Positions 12,201-27,200 of a DNA stretch of 64,000 nucleotides are shown in pieces. Source of the DNA: Marisa cornuarietis. Lineage: Eukaryota; Mollusca; Gastropoda; Architaenioglossa; Ampullariidae. A program made the translations under genes and the position numbers. Below the pieces are notes generated by a model that ran no database searches, was not told the origin of the DNA, and was given only the letters and a program-made list of their open reading frames with translations. Numbering within the stretch: the first letter of the stretch is position 1; each line of letters starts with the position of its first letter. Where the stretch lies: the NCBI GenBank assembly GCA_004794655.1, contig SMMW01000082.1, forward strand, positions 496,001-560,000, written 5' to 3'.

Positions 12201-15200
12201 TTACTCTGCTTGACTGTTTTCCATATTTCGAGGAAGATCTTGCTATTTTTTCTTGCTTTCCTGTAGCCAATGTTCCCTTACTGCTTCTTTCATTGCTTGG
12301 TTAAGGTCGTTGATTGTTACTGATTCCAACTCATCTCCTGCCCGAGTGCCTTGACTCGGAGATTCTAGCTGTCACTCAGGTTCTCAATTACTCCTTGTTG
12401 ACTTTTGTAGTCCTGTTGTTTAAGCATATTGTCATCATCCCTGTTGTTTATGTACACTGTCATCACTCCATTTCTAAAGAAAGCATGGCCTCAGTTGTAA
12501 TAACCTCAAAACCTATTGCCTTGTTTTCAATCTCTTGTTTCTGTCCACAGTGCTTGAAAAGGTTGTGCTGGCCCAGCTCCTGAACCACTTCTCCAGCCAC
12601 AATGTATGTGAACTATTTCAGTCATCCTGTCGTGAGAATAATTCAGCTGAGATGGCACTGCTGTGCTTGATGAATGACTTAAATCCCCTAACTGTCAATG
12701 GTGGATCACATCTCCTTACTGTCACGTTGCTGTAAGTGATAAATATCTGCCTGCAACAGGGATTACATCCCCTTACTGTCAATGCTGGATCTGTCGGCTG
12801 TATTTGAGGCATTCGACCCGACCAGTCTATCTTGTTGAGGTGGTCCCAGTCCTACCTGACTGATCACACTCAGTCTGTGGTGGTTGCAGGCACCACATCT
12901 TCACCTGCTCCAGTCCTATCTGACTGTTTCTGAGCTTCTTGTATTCACTGTGTACATCCAAGTACTTGGTTCCACCATCCACCACTTGGGCCTGCAATTT
13001 CACACATATGTCAATAATACAGAATAACTAGCATCTGGTCCTGCTTCCCAGCTCCAGCAAATCGGCACCACCACACAGCACACAGTAGATTTCGTGAAAA
13101 TTTGGACATCCATCAATGAAAATCAATGACTGGACAACTGAGGTCCTTTCAATAGCCTCTGCAAATTTAACTGAAAAGTGTGCCACCCTCTACTTCTTTT
13201 GCTTTCTCTTACTCCCCAGACCGTCCCGAATCTTGGTGCATCATAAACTCTTGATCTCAGTCAATATAGTCTGTAAGAGAATAGTTCCGTTACATGCCAG
13301 TTAGCTCATGTTTTCGTCGGGGTGTCATCTGTTTGCTGGTGTTTATGTTTCTTGCCTGGCTGTCTATCACTTTTTTTGGCGGTGATGATGATGATGATGT
13401 CGTCTTGTAATGCGCCAGTTTCCACATCTCAGAGATACACTCTTTCATGAGCAGTGCATTAAGCTCACATCCACACTAGAAATGTGCTTTACAAATTCAA
13501 TTATTATAACTGCGGTAACATTCACTATATACCTACTACATTAACTCCAAGGCAATTGTTACTGAAACCTGAAAACTTCCAGAATAAAGTCCCATACAGG
13601 TGTGTTATATCAGTATGAATACCTCTTTACAGTTTCTCAAACAAGTTATGGAAGCATACAACAACCCATGACTGTTATCAATCTCTCTCTTATGCTCATC
13701 TTTTTTGGCCTAACAAAGGTTAAGCTCTATTAAATATCATCTGTGGTCAACAAATATACGAAGGATAGTACTAAATATGTTAAGCGAAGTCTATAAGGCT
13801 ATAGGAGATGTTGACGGGTTTTTATGCAGAAAATCTACAAAGCTATGATGGAGATGGTGTTGGTAAATATGATCTGTGATCTACAAAGCTAAAAAGAAAA
13901 AATAACCAGTGCTGATGCTGCAAGAGTTCCTTAACTATTGGGCTACAGCTCATATCCTCTGTACCTCTTCATACTCTAGCTCTAGCCTGATATCAAAAAA
14001 TAAAACCAAACCCAAAAAAAAACAAGTGAATTATCAATGAAGGCTCAAACCTTTGTCCACGACATATCGCAACCGCTGAATTTCTGCCAAGTTGCCACTG
14101 ATGCGGTACAATCCATCATGATCAAGACCTGTTTGTACAACAACAACAATGTTGTTGAAGGTTATGTTAGTATTCCTCACATTGAAAAGATGGCAATATG
14201 TTTACAATAAATGGTATGGTAATAAAGCCTGGCTTTAACCTGCTATTATAATTACCTTATATGCACCCTACTACAGTTATCTTACATGTACAACACCTTA
14301 CTAACATACTTACTTTACATATACAATATTACACCTACTATTATCATTAACATATATATATATACACCCTGCTACTATAGTTACCTTACAATACTATACC
14401 CTGCCATTATAATGACATTATATGTAACATCATACTATAGTTACATGTACAGTACTATACAGCTAATATAGAGATCAGATTATGTTTTATTTTTAAAAAC
14501 TCTAACAAAATAGTGAAAAATTGTCCCTTATAATTGCCCTGTTACTTCAGTCTCTGAAGGTCTGTACCTTTGTTCTCCACAGCCGTGATGCATTCCAGCA
14601 CAAAGGTAGGAACAGTGCATTTATCTCTATCACACAGATTCTGAAGTGTTGATCCAAAAACAGCATCTGCATGTTCAACACACACACAGTCCAAAGACAA
14701 CTGTTTACTCATATCAAACAAGTAGAATCAGTGTTGAAGTAAAGATTTAACATTGAGTGTTTGAGTAAATATGTAATATTCACAGAGTAGTGTAGAAATA
14801 TTTCCATCTCCATTACTAACACAGTTGCGTGCATACACGATATTCAATAATTTTTACTCCAAAACTAAGCAAACAGGGGTGAAATCTGATTATTTAAATA
14901 AGTGAACCATTTTTAAATCATATTTTTAGCCTAAATTTGTTTTTCATCATCATAAGTTGTATTTATTGAATTCTACATGGTGTGTGACCGTAAGAGTCCA
15001 CTGCAGATTAAGGTAGGAACAGTTTATTTCTGCTTACTTTGAACTATAAATTTAACTGGTCCTCCTGTCATGTTTGATTTTATGTTTTATGATTTGTCTG
15101 AAATGCTTGAAATTTGTACCTGAGTAACAATGAGAATGGTAAGGATGCAGAGAATGATAAGACACACAAGACAAGCTTATCACAGTCACTGTTTCCTCAG

Positions 15201-18200
15201 TAAACATGACTTAACAAAATATAAAGCCATCATTAGTTTGCTACCAAAATGAGTAGTGAATTTTTCTTGCTGACACCCATACTTCACATCCTCCATACAC
15301 TGCTATTTGTTGTCCCAGAGAAAACTAGTCTTCTTTGTATCTTGTAATGTTACTCCACGTCCCAGAGCAAACTAAAGCCTTTAGTCAGTTTAGTGCCTTG
15401 TAGTGTTGCTCCATATGCCTAGAGCAAATATAACACTGTTGAGACTCTCACATAAGAAGTCATTAAAAAAAAGAAGCCTAACACATACAGTATTACAAAT
15501 ATTTTCTCAGCAACACCTACATACCTTTGATAATGCCTCGCTTCACAAGGTCTTCTTGCGTTGGTCGACGGGAAATGAAGTTGAGTAGCTTGGCCTTGAT
15601 GCCCACCATGCTGCGGCCCTTATCCATGTTGACCCCCAAGCCGCCCTCTTCTGACGATTGGCTTCGTGTGATACCTGACAACCCACAAGCAGTAAGAAAT
15701 ATATCACACACTGTTCTTGCTAGAAAATCTTTGAAAACACACACACAAGCCATGTGGGAGTTGAAGGCACACTACAGAATGAAAGAAATACTAAACAAAA
15801 ATCTACAAAAAACATCTCCTGCAGACAACAACAAGAATAATAATACAACACAAATTGAAATCAATGTATGAGTGGGTGGAGATGTATGCCTGTGCCCATG
15901 TATGTGCATGTGTCACAATTAATCTGGTTTACTTAGCACATACTACATAATTTACCTGGTCTACTAACGGTGCCCTCTGCATCTCTAGGTGACAAATCCT
16001 AAAAAATGAAAAAAGAGTAGAAATAATTACAAACTATTTATATAGCACATTTCTTACTCAAAGTTTGACTCAACGTTTCTTTCTCTCTCACACACAGACA
16101 TTTGATAAAATTTATAATCTGTATCAAGTGTGACAAGTGCAAAGACGAGCTTTTATGAGCCACAACATTCTGTCTTCAGAAAACAAGTGAAACTGTGAAA
16201 ATAGCTCACTGCGAAGTCAAGAGTCAATATGGCAAACAATCTAGTCACCTATTTGGCTTACATCTTGCAACCAGTTGGTTGTGAAAGAGAGTGATGTCTA
16301 GTGTGGCAAGAAAGTCAAGGAAGAGATTGATGGTCACAATGACTGCCTCACTAGCAGCTAAATAACTAAATTTATCTTCAATAGATGTTGATCTTCAGAC
16401 AACTTCAGTCTTCTTTTCTCCTTCAGCAGCAATTTGATTAAGTTATTTTTTTCTACCAGTGCTCAGGTGCATCATAATTAATATCCCACAGATCTGTCAT
16501 TTTTCAAAAACATATGGTTACATTACCTAATAATAATACACTATATTTATATAGTACCTTTCACAAAGCTGGGTTCAGAGCACTTCACATACAGGTACAA
16601 AAGCACACACTTTTTAGGATACTCATCAATGGCACCTTCATACACCAACAGGTGCACTCACAAGCACACATGAACACAACACACACAAACACACATGCCT
16701 GCATACAGTAGTACGTCAAGACATCCCATAAAATGTTACTGTCTACATAGAGTAGTCCCAACTCCCAGATTCTCCACAAAAGGCCCATTGAAACTTCACC
16801 ACTCACCTGCTGAACGGTCTAGAGTGTTTCAACTTGCAGAAGTTTCCTGATTTTAAATAAAACAACTAAAATTTTGAGAGTGACTGACCTGTGAAATGTC
16901 ATTGGCAACCAACTTCATTCTGAACAAAAACTCATGAATGAGCTTCTCATCCTCACTCTGAAGAAGAAACTGATTTCCTGCCGTGACACACACCTGCCAC
17001 AACCAAAACCACAGCATCAACACTTTATACATGTAACTGTTATTCTGCTCTTTATAGGTAACATGATTCAGTGTGCCAGTGTGAAAGATTGTGCTTCTTA
17101 AATGATAGCCGTCAATAAGTGAATGACAGAACACTCCTGACAATATTCCAAAGAAAGTTTCTGCCACCCTGACTCTACCAAGCAAAGTCTGATGGAAATT
17201 CATTTCCTGTAACATCAGATTCATCAGTCCTCTTTAAATATTCATCTGAGGAACTCAATTCAGAATGAGATTTCTTCAGTTAAAATATGGAAACTTGCCT
17301 GGTGTTTGATTTATAACCTGTGCCAAACGCACATTACATTAGTGAGCAAGACCGAAGTGACACAAAAGCGACTAAATAACATTGCTCTACGACATCACGA
17401 GCACAGAAGAGACTTAAGAACACAATATGAGAACGTAGGTACACAGGGCTCACAATACAAGAACACAAGGTGAGTACAGGGCTCACAATACAGGAACATG
17501 AGGTGAGCATGGGGCTAACAATACATTGCATGAGGTGTGAGTAAAGGGCTCAAAATACATCAACATGAGGTGTGAGCACAGGGTTCACAATATAGGAACA
17601 TGGCAATACAGGAGGGAGAGAAAAAGAGTGTGAGAAAAGAAAGGATAAGGATAGCATGCCAGATAGGATAACACACACTTACATGATAAGGAAAGCATGC
17701 CAGGATAACATCCAATAGCATAAGGATAGGGATAGCAAGTCAGGATGGCATAAAGTAGTCTGATAGGGATAAGGGCAGCATGCCAGACTTAAGCTAAGCC
17801 CAGACTAAACATTAGACTAAATAAGAGCACCACCAGCATCGACTGGCAAAAATTGAAGGTTGATGTGTACATAGTTTTATATAAATTATCCTTCTCATCA
17901 CTAATGAAGCTAGCACAGACTCAAGTTGTATTCACACCAGGATTGTATTCCGTTTGCTGGTGAATTCCCGTGGAGGGTTGAAGCTGATCTTGGCCCCATG
18001 AAGGCTGATGACTCCCTCTGGCCGTCCATGTGGGGACCCTGGTTTCTGGGCTGCTGCTTTGTGATCTTTATAGAATACCAGATTGGAGGACTGAAGCACA
18101 ACGAAGGTCTGATTCCAGCTTTTCCTGCAGTTCCAACAGATAACAGTTAATATTTATGCTCAAGAAAAAAGTGAACACAATAAAAGTAGCATCATCATGT

Positions 18201-21200
18201 ATGCGAAGAACTGAAGTCAAAAGTTTGCTAGACTTTTCCACACAGTCATTTAGAAATCTTTTGGGCAGACGTACAGGCGCCGTCTTGCCAAACACTTAGA
18301 TTTTACATACAACTGCATTCTGGGTACTTATATTTGTCATGTGCAAAACCTATTTGGTAGGTAGAATGAACTAGAAGGTAAGAAAATAAAATTGTCCTAA
18401 ACCTCCCTTCAGTTTTTCACTTGGCCACATCAGCAGCAACACTTACTTCACTTTCTTCTTGCCAGCCTCTGCAATCTTTGCTTTATTAAGGTAGCCACTG
18501 AGCTGGTCCTGTAATGGTAGGTTTAGACAATGAACAATGACATTTCTGCCCATTATGGAAATGATTCATGCTGCAAGCTCAGAATGATGGCTGACATTAT
18601 TAGAAAGGTGACCAGGAGTGAATGACTACCCATGCAATGGTTACACCACACCCAGAGGAATCTAGCATGCAGCTACATTTTTTCTGCTAAAGATATATCA
18701 AACTGAAAAATCAGTTTGAACCTATTGTTATATTTACAAGATATCAAACACACAGGACTCCCCACAGACTGGGCTCAGCTGAAAAACAACACAACTTTTA
18801 AACATGATGAAAAGGCAGCCTAAGGAGATAGACTCGAGCAAGGTGCCAGTGGGAAGAGGGTGGCCTAAGAAGGGTGGACCCAAGCAAGGGGGAGGGGGGA
18901 ATAGGTGTTTTACCTGGAGCCAGCAACTAAGGCTATGTCCTGAACCCAGGACAGCCAACCTTCACTGTATTGGTGACAGGCACCAACCCTTGCGACCACC
19001 CACCCAAACGAGGCAGCTGTGGGGATTTGGTGGCTTAAGGGTGTGGTCTAGACTCTAGATAGCTGTGAGGGTTTGGCAGACCCAAGCAAGGCAGTGTAAG
19101 GCCTAAGGTGCCTGGTACCTGTGGGGAAAGCATGTCAGCATGAAGCCCATGACTACTTTGTGAAGTACACTGTATGTTTGTTCACAATACTCTACATATC
19201 TGAATGAGGTGCTCTGTATTTATAGTCACTAATTGCCTCACAACAATTAAAAAGGCTGACATGCATGTTTTATGCTAATTTTTAGATTAACGAAAGTTTT
19301 CAAAGAATTGCTACACTAAAACACAAGTCATGTTTATACACTACAGTAAAAGTTATGCAAAAGATTATCTTCTGATAATAGTTACATTTTCATACATTAT
19401 CCCTTTTATCCTAAATATTTTGCATATCTCTCTGGTATCCTTCATGCATTCAATGTAGTCCATACCATTCATTATCTACCACTCATATTAACTATGTCTC
19501 TATGTTCTCTCTCTCCACCACATTCCTTTACCCTAACACACACACACATATGCACACGTACATGCATGCACACACACATATATATATATATACATGGACT
19601 CGCACATGCATGCACACACACACACACACACATACATATACATATGGATACACACATACTACTCCAAAATTGAAAATAATTCAGAATATGTATTTCTCCC
19701 AAATATGCAAAAAGATGAGTACTAATGCAAGACAAAAAATACAAATCATGCGACCTAACCTCAGCAGTTACAAAGCCAGGTGTGTGATGAAGAACAAAAG
19801 GTGACAAACCTCAAACCTGTGTGCAGGAGAGGACTGCGGCTGGAAGGAGGGGAGGGAAGGGCTTTTCTCAAGCTAAGCCAGTGCCAGAAAGGGTGTGAGC
19901 ATCATGGAAAGAAGAGATTTGTTATGAGTTCAGTGCACAGCAGTCTGGATTCAAAGGCATCCACCTCAAGGAAGCACAAGACCCACGAGAAAACTTAAAA
20001 GTGGCTTAATCATACTTTCTTGTCTCAAACTTTCCATCTGCATAAATGCACAGGTGGCATAAGCATGTGGTACAGATGTAATGTAATCCATTGAGAGAAT
20101 GAAACAAATTCTGTTTTAGCTGTCTATAGATGGAACTGAAGCGATTGAAACAAATGCTATTTAAGCTGTCTACAGGCATAGCATAACTTCTGTAGATAAA
20201 TCACACCAATGATGCTTTAGTTGTCTACAGCCAGGGTAGAAATTTATAAGCGTAATGCTTACTTTATTAAGACCTACCCGATTAAGACCCCATCTTAGTT
20301 ATGACCCAAAATTGTTCATGGATGTATTTTGCCATATAAATCTCATCTCTCTTATGATCTTTTATCAAACATTGCATGTTGAACAAATTTAAATAACTGC
20401 TTTTGGAGGGATGCTTATCCTATGTTACATTTTTCTGCAGAAATCACATAAAACAAGTAAATTTTGAGAGACTGCTTGTTCTATGGGTCACCAGTCATTT
20501 CCACCCAAACCATGTCGCCCCAGTCATAGCTACTATTGCATATCATCCCAACGCCAAAAGTCAAATCCATCCAGACTCTACAGATGAATCAATCTCTGAT
20601 GACAGGAGTAGCTTTTAATGTCAAATATTATCAACAAAGCCATGCATTGTTAGAAAGTGTTTCGCTACCATTGTACTAAATAAAAATGGCCCCCTTGCAA
20701 TACACATTCGCAAAACAAATCGCACAACAGCGCAAAGCCTTTGTCATTATTCTTTAGTTGGGAGGTTCATTTTAAATGTAGCTGTAGACAATTGGTTAAA
20801 ATCTCACAATGGCGAATAAACATGATTTTTTTTTCTTAAATATTACGATGTGTTTTATATGAACATTTTTTCAACAGTTAAATAAAGAAACTTGCGCTTA
20901 TAAGTGTTTGAAGTCATGGCTGGTGGAATGAAAGCAGACTGGCTGATCTCCCTACTAGGACCCCTCTGTCAGACCCAATTTTGGCGTCTTAATAGGGAGG
21001 TTTTACTGTATTTATTTATAACTACGAGATATCAAATAGTGTGAAGCTGGCAGCATAATAAGAAGAATGAAAATTAATAACAACTGGCTGTTATTAAAAG
21101 AATTCACAAGAGTATAAAGCTATAATGGAATATTAATATGGAAAAATATATATTCTAGAATATGGGGCAGGGAAGCAAGTCTTCAGAATTTAAGTAAATG

Positions 21201-24200
21201 CAACATATATATATATACAGGGGCTATATAAATATATGTAGAGAATAAAAGCTACAAGATCAGAAGGTGATATTTTAAACTGTATTGGACGGTAGCAAAC
21301 TTAAACTTAACGATGATAAAACAGAAGCCCTCCTATGCTCAAGAAGAAATCAGTCTTCACTAGTTTATCCACCAAATTACATCAAGGTGGGCGAAAGCAA
21401 CATCACCTTTATGTCGTCCATCAGAAATCTGGGATTCATTGTCACTGCAGACATGACTTGATAAACATGTTACAGCTGTCTGTCAGTCTGCCTATTATGA
21501 GCTCCCTAAGATCAGTGCCATCCGTCACTTTCTCTCTACACGCGCTACCAACACTCTTGTCTGTGCGTTTGTTCTTTCTCGACTTGACTACTGCAACTCA
21601 TTGCTGGCAGGCTGCCCTGACTACCTTCTTTATAAACTCCAGAAAGTACAGAACTGCACTGCATGTCTGGTGCTTAGAGCCACGAAATGGGACCATGTCA
21701 CTCCTCTCCTTCATTTTCTGTACTGGCTACCCATCCATTTTCACATCCAGTACAAAATGTGCTGTATTTTAATTTCTTTGCTGGTTACTGCCCTATTTCT
21801 CTGAACTTCTCTTGCCTTATGTCCCAGCCAGACAACTCCACTCTTCGTCTGACGATCATCTCCTAACTATTCCTGTCACCAGAACAACAACATATGGTTA
21901 CAGGATTTTTAGTTATTGTGGAGCAAAACAATGAACTCTCTCCATTTCCATATAAGCCACCTTCCTACCACTGAATCATTTAAATGTGCACTGAAAACAT
22001 ACCTCTTCCTTAAACATCACTCCTAACATCAGTCCACACAATGCCAGTCCTTTGTCACACCCTTCCCCCCACCTTTTCCCCTGATTAGTATACTTCCCTA
22101 CTCGTCTTCCTTTGCAAAATCAGGATGCTCTCAGTCCTAGTTATTTAGTTCCTCTTTCCGTTTTCTGTATTTGTCTTTTATTCATCATCAGGACTGTTGT
22201 TTATCCTTCCATCATTCATATGTTCATTGTTTGTTCTTCTGTCCCTTGTATGTTGTCCATGTCTCGCTCTTGTTCTTCCTGATCAATTCTACTGGCCGTG
22301 AACTCGTACTAGCCTGAGGTGACCTAAGGTCACCACTATATCCACTATATTTATTGTTGCTGGGAATGTGTGTGTGTGTGTGTGAGCGTGTGCGTGCGCT
22401 CAAGAGAAAAAAAATTATTTCAACATGTATACATCATCTCTTTTTATATCATGTATATGTCTGCATTATCTCTTTTTATATTATGTACATGTATTTTTTA
22501 TATCATGTATATGTATGTATTATCTCTTGATATCATGTATGTATTACTGTTAGTACGAGCACTATTTGGAATTGCCCTTATGGATAAATAAAGTGGTATT
22601 GTATTCTTAAGCATGCTCCTTCCGACCGTGAATATGCCCTATAAAAATCTTCTGTTTATTATTACTATTAATTAGGCGAAAATCATAATGTAGATGTCTG
22701 GCTAAAACAAGACTTTCCCTAACTGTAAAAGTATGAACAGGCAGAACAGTTACTACAGATAAACAACTACTATTATTTTTTTATGAGTGAATCTTTAGTC
22801 AGTCATCTTTGTATTAGTCATAAAACATTTAGCATTTGTTTTAGTTCTAAGCAAAGAAGAAACTATTAAATTATAAGCAGCAATTACAGTTCCGTATTGC
22901 CACATGCAGCAGCCTAAATTTAAAAACTGTTACTAAAAATTTCATTCTTGAAGGCATTTGATGAAAGTGGCTGCTTAATACAAAAAAACCTCCTTTAAAA
23001 GCATCAGTTACAGTTTAATAGAACTGTTGCGGTAGTTTTGCTGTGACAGTGGGTGTTAACAAGTGATCAGAGTAAACAGTAAGAAAACAGCTTTAAGAAA
23101 GTTCCAATGAGCAGTACTCACAGGCTACAAAATCCTTTACATTATTAGAAAAGTTTACACATTTTTCTCTTCTGATGTTTCATAAACAAAACTCTCAAAA
23201 AGACCCCCCCCCAAGCTGATGTCTCTTGCTCAAATGGGTAACACACCACCTAGGAAATTTTTAATACAAGATGAAGTTAAAGATACTAGTATGAACAAAT
23301 TACTTCTGAACACACCATATACCTCCTGTGCACTCAAGAAGAAGGCAATGTTACACAACACCTTATGAACTCAGACATAGGTGTATAAAACAATTTTTGT
23401 GACTGTCAAATTTCTGTATAATGAAGCCACTTTTGAGTGAAAAAAGAAAAATAAATTGCAGTACTCTGAAGTTAAACTAATTTTGTAAAAAAAACTAATG
23501 GGGTGCAACATTTATTTCCAAAATTGGGTAAAAAAATCCGGCTGAATATCACCCTCCATTCTCAAGAAACATGCCTACAAACATCAGGCGTTAAAAGAGG
23601 TCAACAACCTGACATTAAGATATGTATTGATATGTTTACGATGTGAGAGTTTCAGCTGGGAATATAGACATGTCGTGAGGTTACAATTTTTATTTCTTTT
23701 TGTGCATGGTGATGTTTGTACCTGTATATCTTGAGAATAGAAAAGAGGTAATCTCCCAAATCTGAGAAAATCATATCTATTAGTGAGCTTTACTCAATCA
23801 CCAGAAAAAAATGTCTCCCCCACTAGTCTTTTAAGTAAATTTTCAACATTTCACTAAGAATTATTAAAATCTAAGTACCAACATAAATGAGCATCTAACT
23901 AAAATGATTAGTACAAATGGAATCTTTTCCTGTTAAATGCTCCCAAAGTACCCAGAAAAGTCACTGAAATAAGCTCAAACATTTTTCTTTTGTCTTCATT
24001 TCTTTATTTTTATTTTAACATTTAGGTAACTTCTAAACTCATGATGGTGGTGCAGAAGCAAATGCTACTCAGATATTTTAGCGAAATAAGACAGGGTGCA
24101 CTTTTATGTTCTTTTAATTACTTCTGTAAAAATTGTACTTTACTTGATTAAGCAGTTAACATTTACTGAAAAATATTTTAGCTATTTTTCTACATCATTG

Positions 24201-27200
24201 ACACACCTACTAAAGTAGAACCCCCAAGCAAAAATAAAACCTACTCCTGACACTGGTGCAAAGCTGGGTGGCTGAGAGCCAAACTTGGTCACTTCCACAT
24301 CACTTGGAACATCAATTTTTCCGTACATGGATTTAGATTTTGAATGTCGACTCAGGAAAGAGCTCTGACGAAAGCTGCCCTGATAGTCTGCTCTTCGATC
24401 CAAACTTTTGGAACCAGACCTCTGTCAAGAAACATAACAGTAGCCAGCCATAGAGGAATAAAACAAACTGACAGTGATGTAATAGAAGTGGCAGTTATAT
24501 TGACTGTGATGTAACAACAGAAGTAGCAGCTCAAGATGGTGGCTAGAGGGTACTACACAGATTGATCTTGACTGCTTCTTTAATGTCATTTACATTGCAA
24601 CCAGTATTAATATTGTACTCTGACAATAAAATCAAGAATACTGTTCAAATATTTACTAGAAGACTTCTGGAGGTGTGTAATAATTTGTCTAGATTTGTTA
24701 TCATCCTTTTTTCTAGGTCAGCAAGCAGAGTTCACATCTTCCAGATAAAGAACAGAATGGGAACTTTGTGGGACTTGTGCATTTGGTGGTTGGAAGCAAT
24801 GTTGATGGTGCAGGTGTGCCAAATCTTGTTTCTTCTCAGTCCATGCAAATTTCTGCCTTCCACCTGCAATCTTTGGTCAGTGTGGCTCCAAGTACCTGAA
24901 GTAGGTGATCTCCTTGACCTGTTGTCTGTTTCTGTACATCTCTGCTTTGCCGTCAACATTGGTATGAACCATGACTTTTCTCTTGTCAGTACTGGCCTCC
25001 TGCTCTGTCAGCCTGTTAACGTCTTTAAATTGTTACTGCTCTCATTGCAGTCAATGTTGTCTTCCTGGGTAACATCTGCTATAAAGGTACTATACTCTAA
25101 TCACCAAGGAGCAGTGAAATGTAAGGGATTCACTGTGCTTGTGGCACAGAATATGGATGGTATCTCCCTCTGCCACTTGATAAAGTACCAATTGTTGCTC
25201 CTCTGACATCCAGTGCATCAACACCAGACTATAGGGATCTTCAAAAATGGTCTCCCTTAATCATCTGTAGTTGCCCTTAATTACCTGAACTGTGAATTTG
25301 CTCAGCATTATGCATCAAACAAAAGATGCATCAAACAAAAGAACCACTTGACTTACTACACAGCACTTTCTATACACTGTGTGATAATAACAGTCATCAT
25401 TTACATATGAAGGATGACATGGCAACCGTCACTGTTCCACCGCAGCTCTAGTCTCTGCATTTCTATGGATACAAGTGTTATTCTCATGCATTTGTGACAA
25501 CAGCCTGTCAAGCCAAGAGAAAGAGAATTACTGTGCACAGAGACAGTCATAAGCATGCCATCACTTCACAAGCTTCTGTACGCAAACTTTGTACTTCCTG
25601 TATGGCAATAATAGATCCTGTATTATAGTAACTGAAAATAACTATTGCTCAAATTTCCTATCTATAGATGCATAGAATGGTATCGTCATTTCCTCCTCTG
25701 ACATTCAAATTTGTTTTGAATGTCAAAAAAGGGCACTAAACAAGTTTTTGAAACTATTCATTTTAAGATACCAGATGGCTGGTATAGTTGAACTATCAGA
25801 ACTACAAATTACTTCTCACACAGACAATCATCTAGAACTATAGTCATGAAGTACTTCTCACACAGACAATTATCTAGAACTATAGTCATGAAGTACTTCT
25901 CACACACACAATTATCTAGAACTACAGTCATGAAGTACTTCTCACACACACAATTATCTAGAACTACAGTCAGGAAGTACTTCTCACACAGACAATTATC
26001 TAGAACTACAGTCATGAAGTACTTCTCACAGAGAATTATCTAGAACTACAATCATAATGTACCTCAGACATAGATCGCTTAGATGCTGGCAACTCCCATA
26101 AAGTATCACTGCTACCCAGGCGATGAAAGTATGAGCGTCCTCCCTGGTCCACCAATTGCTGCCACTGGTTGCCAGTGCATGAGGACATTTAGAGATCATG
26201 CAGCCATTTTGCAGTCATGCGTGTCATTCCATAATTACAGGTTATTATATACAATCCACAAAATACAAACAAATGCATATTATGATGATAGTATGCAGAA
26301 CATAGTATTCTGAGCAGACATCTTTATTTGTGAGATATCCTTCAGAAAATTACTGGAAGAGTTTTTTTAAATAAACAGCAGTAGACATTAAGGAAAGTGT
26401 AAGCATTTTATGTTTTCAAGATGCATTTTAACTCTCCTGTAAGTATGATTTGTTGCTGCTGAAAAATCAGTTTCAATTCATTGCTGAAGCACAAAGATCA
26501 TTCCAGATTCAAACAGTTTTGAATTTCCTGCTATATGCATGCAGACAAAGCCAGCACCACTCAAGCGTCATAAGAATATTATATTCGTCAATAAAAGTCT
26601 TTGCAGGAAATTTGTTTCAAATTATAATACATCAAGATATGAATTACTCTATAAAGAAAAACTGTATCATAATGAAAAATAATAAAAGAATAATTATCTT
26701 AATTATCAATAAAATAATGCTTATATAATAATGACTAATATTTTTGTTTATTTTGTGGGAAAAGTGAGCAATGGATGCAGTATGGAGGATAAAAGCTACA
26801 TAATGCAGTGATGTCATTGTTAATTAAAACAACATTACTCCCCACACCTGCTGACAAAGATGGGATCTTTAAATAGGTCACTTGTATGCTATACTTGTAC
26901 TGTTGATAGCTTCTGGAAACTCAGAGGATCAACATATATCCACAGAACTGTGGTCTGACATGAGAAATATGACATATCTTGTCATGTCTCGTTTCATGTA
27001 ATTAATGTCAGCATTTACTCTGTACACTAGAAGCCAAAGCCATTCAAAGACTATCCAGTAGCAGGCAGCATAAGTCTATTAAACTAAAGCTTTTATTTAC
27101 ACATCATGAGTATAGCCTACAGAGAAATACAACAAGCTATTTCATGTTAATCTACGTTTATTTTTTAATCTACCGATCAAGACTTCAATGTGTGTCATTA

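Noticed and set aside
24562..25206. 214-codon plus-strand ORF
   Set aside because: Antisense to a LINE RT fragment that has recognisable protein blocks on the minus strand; the plus-strand product matches nothing.
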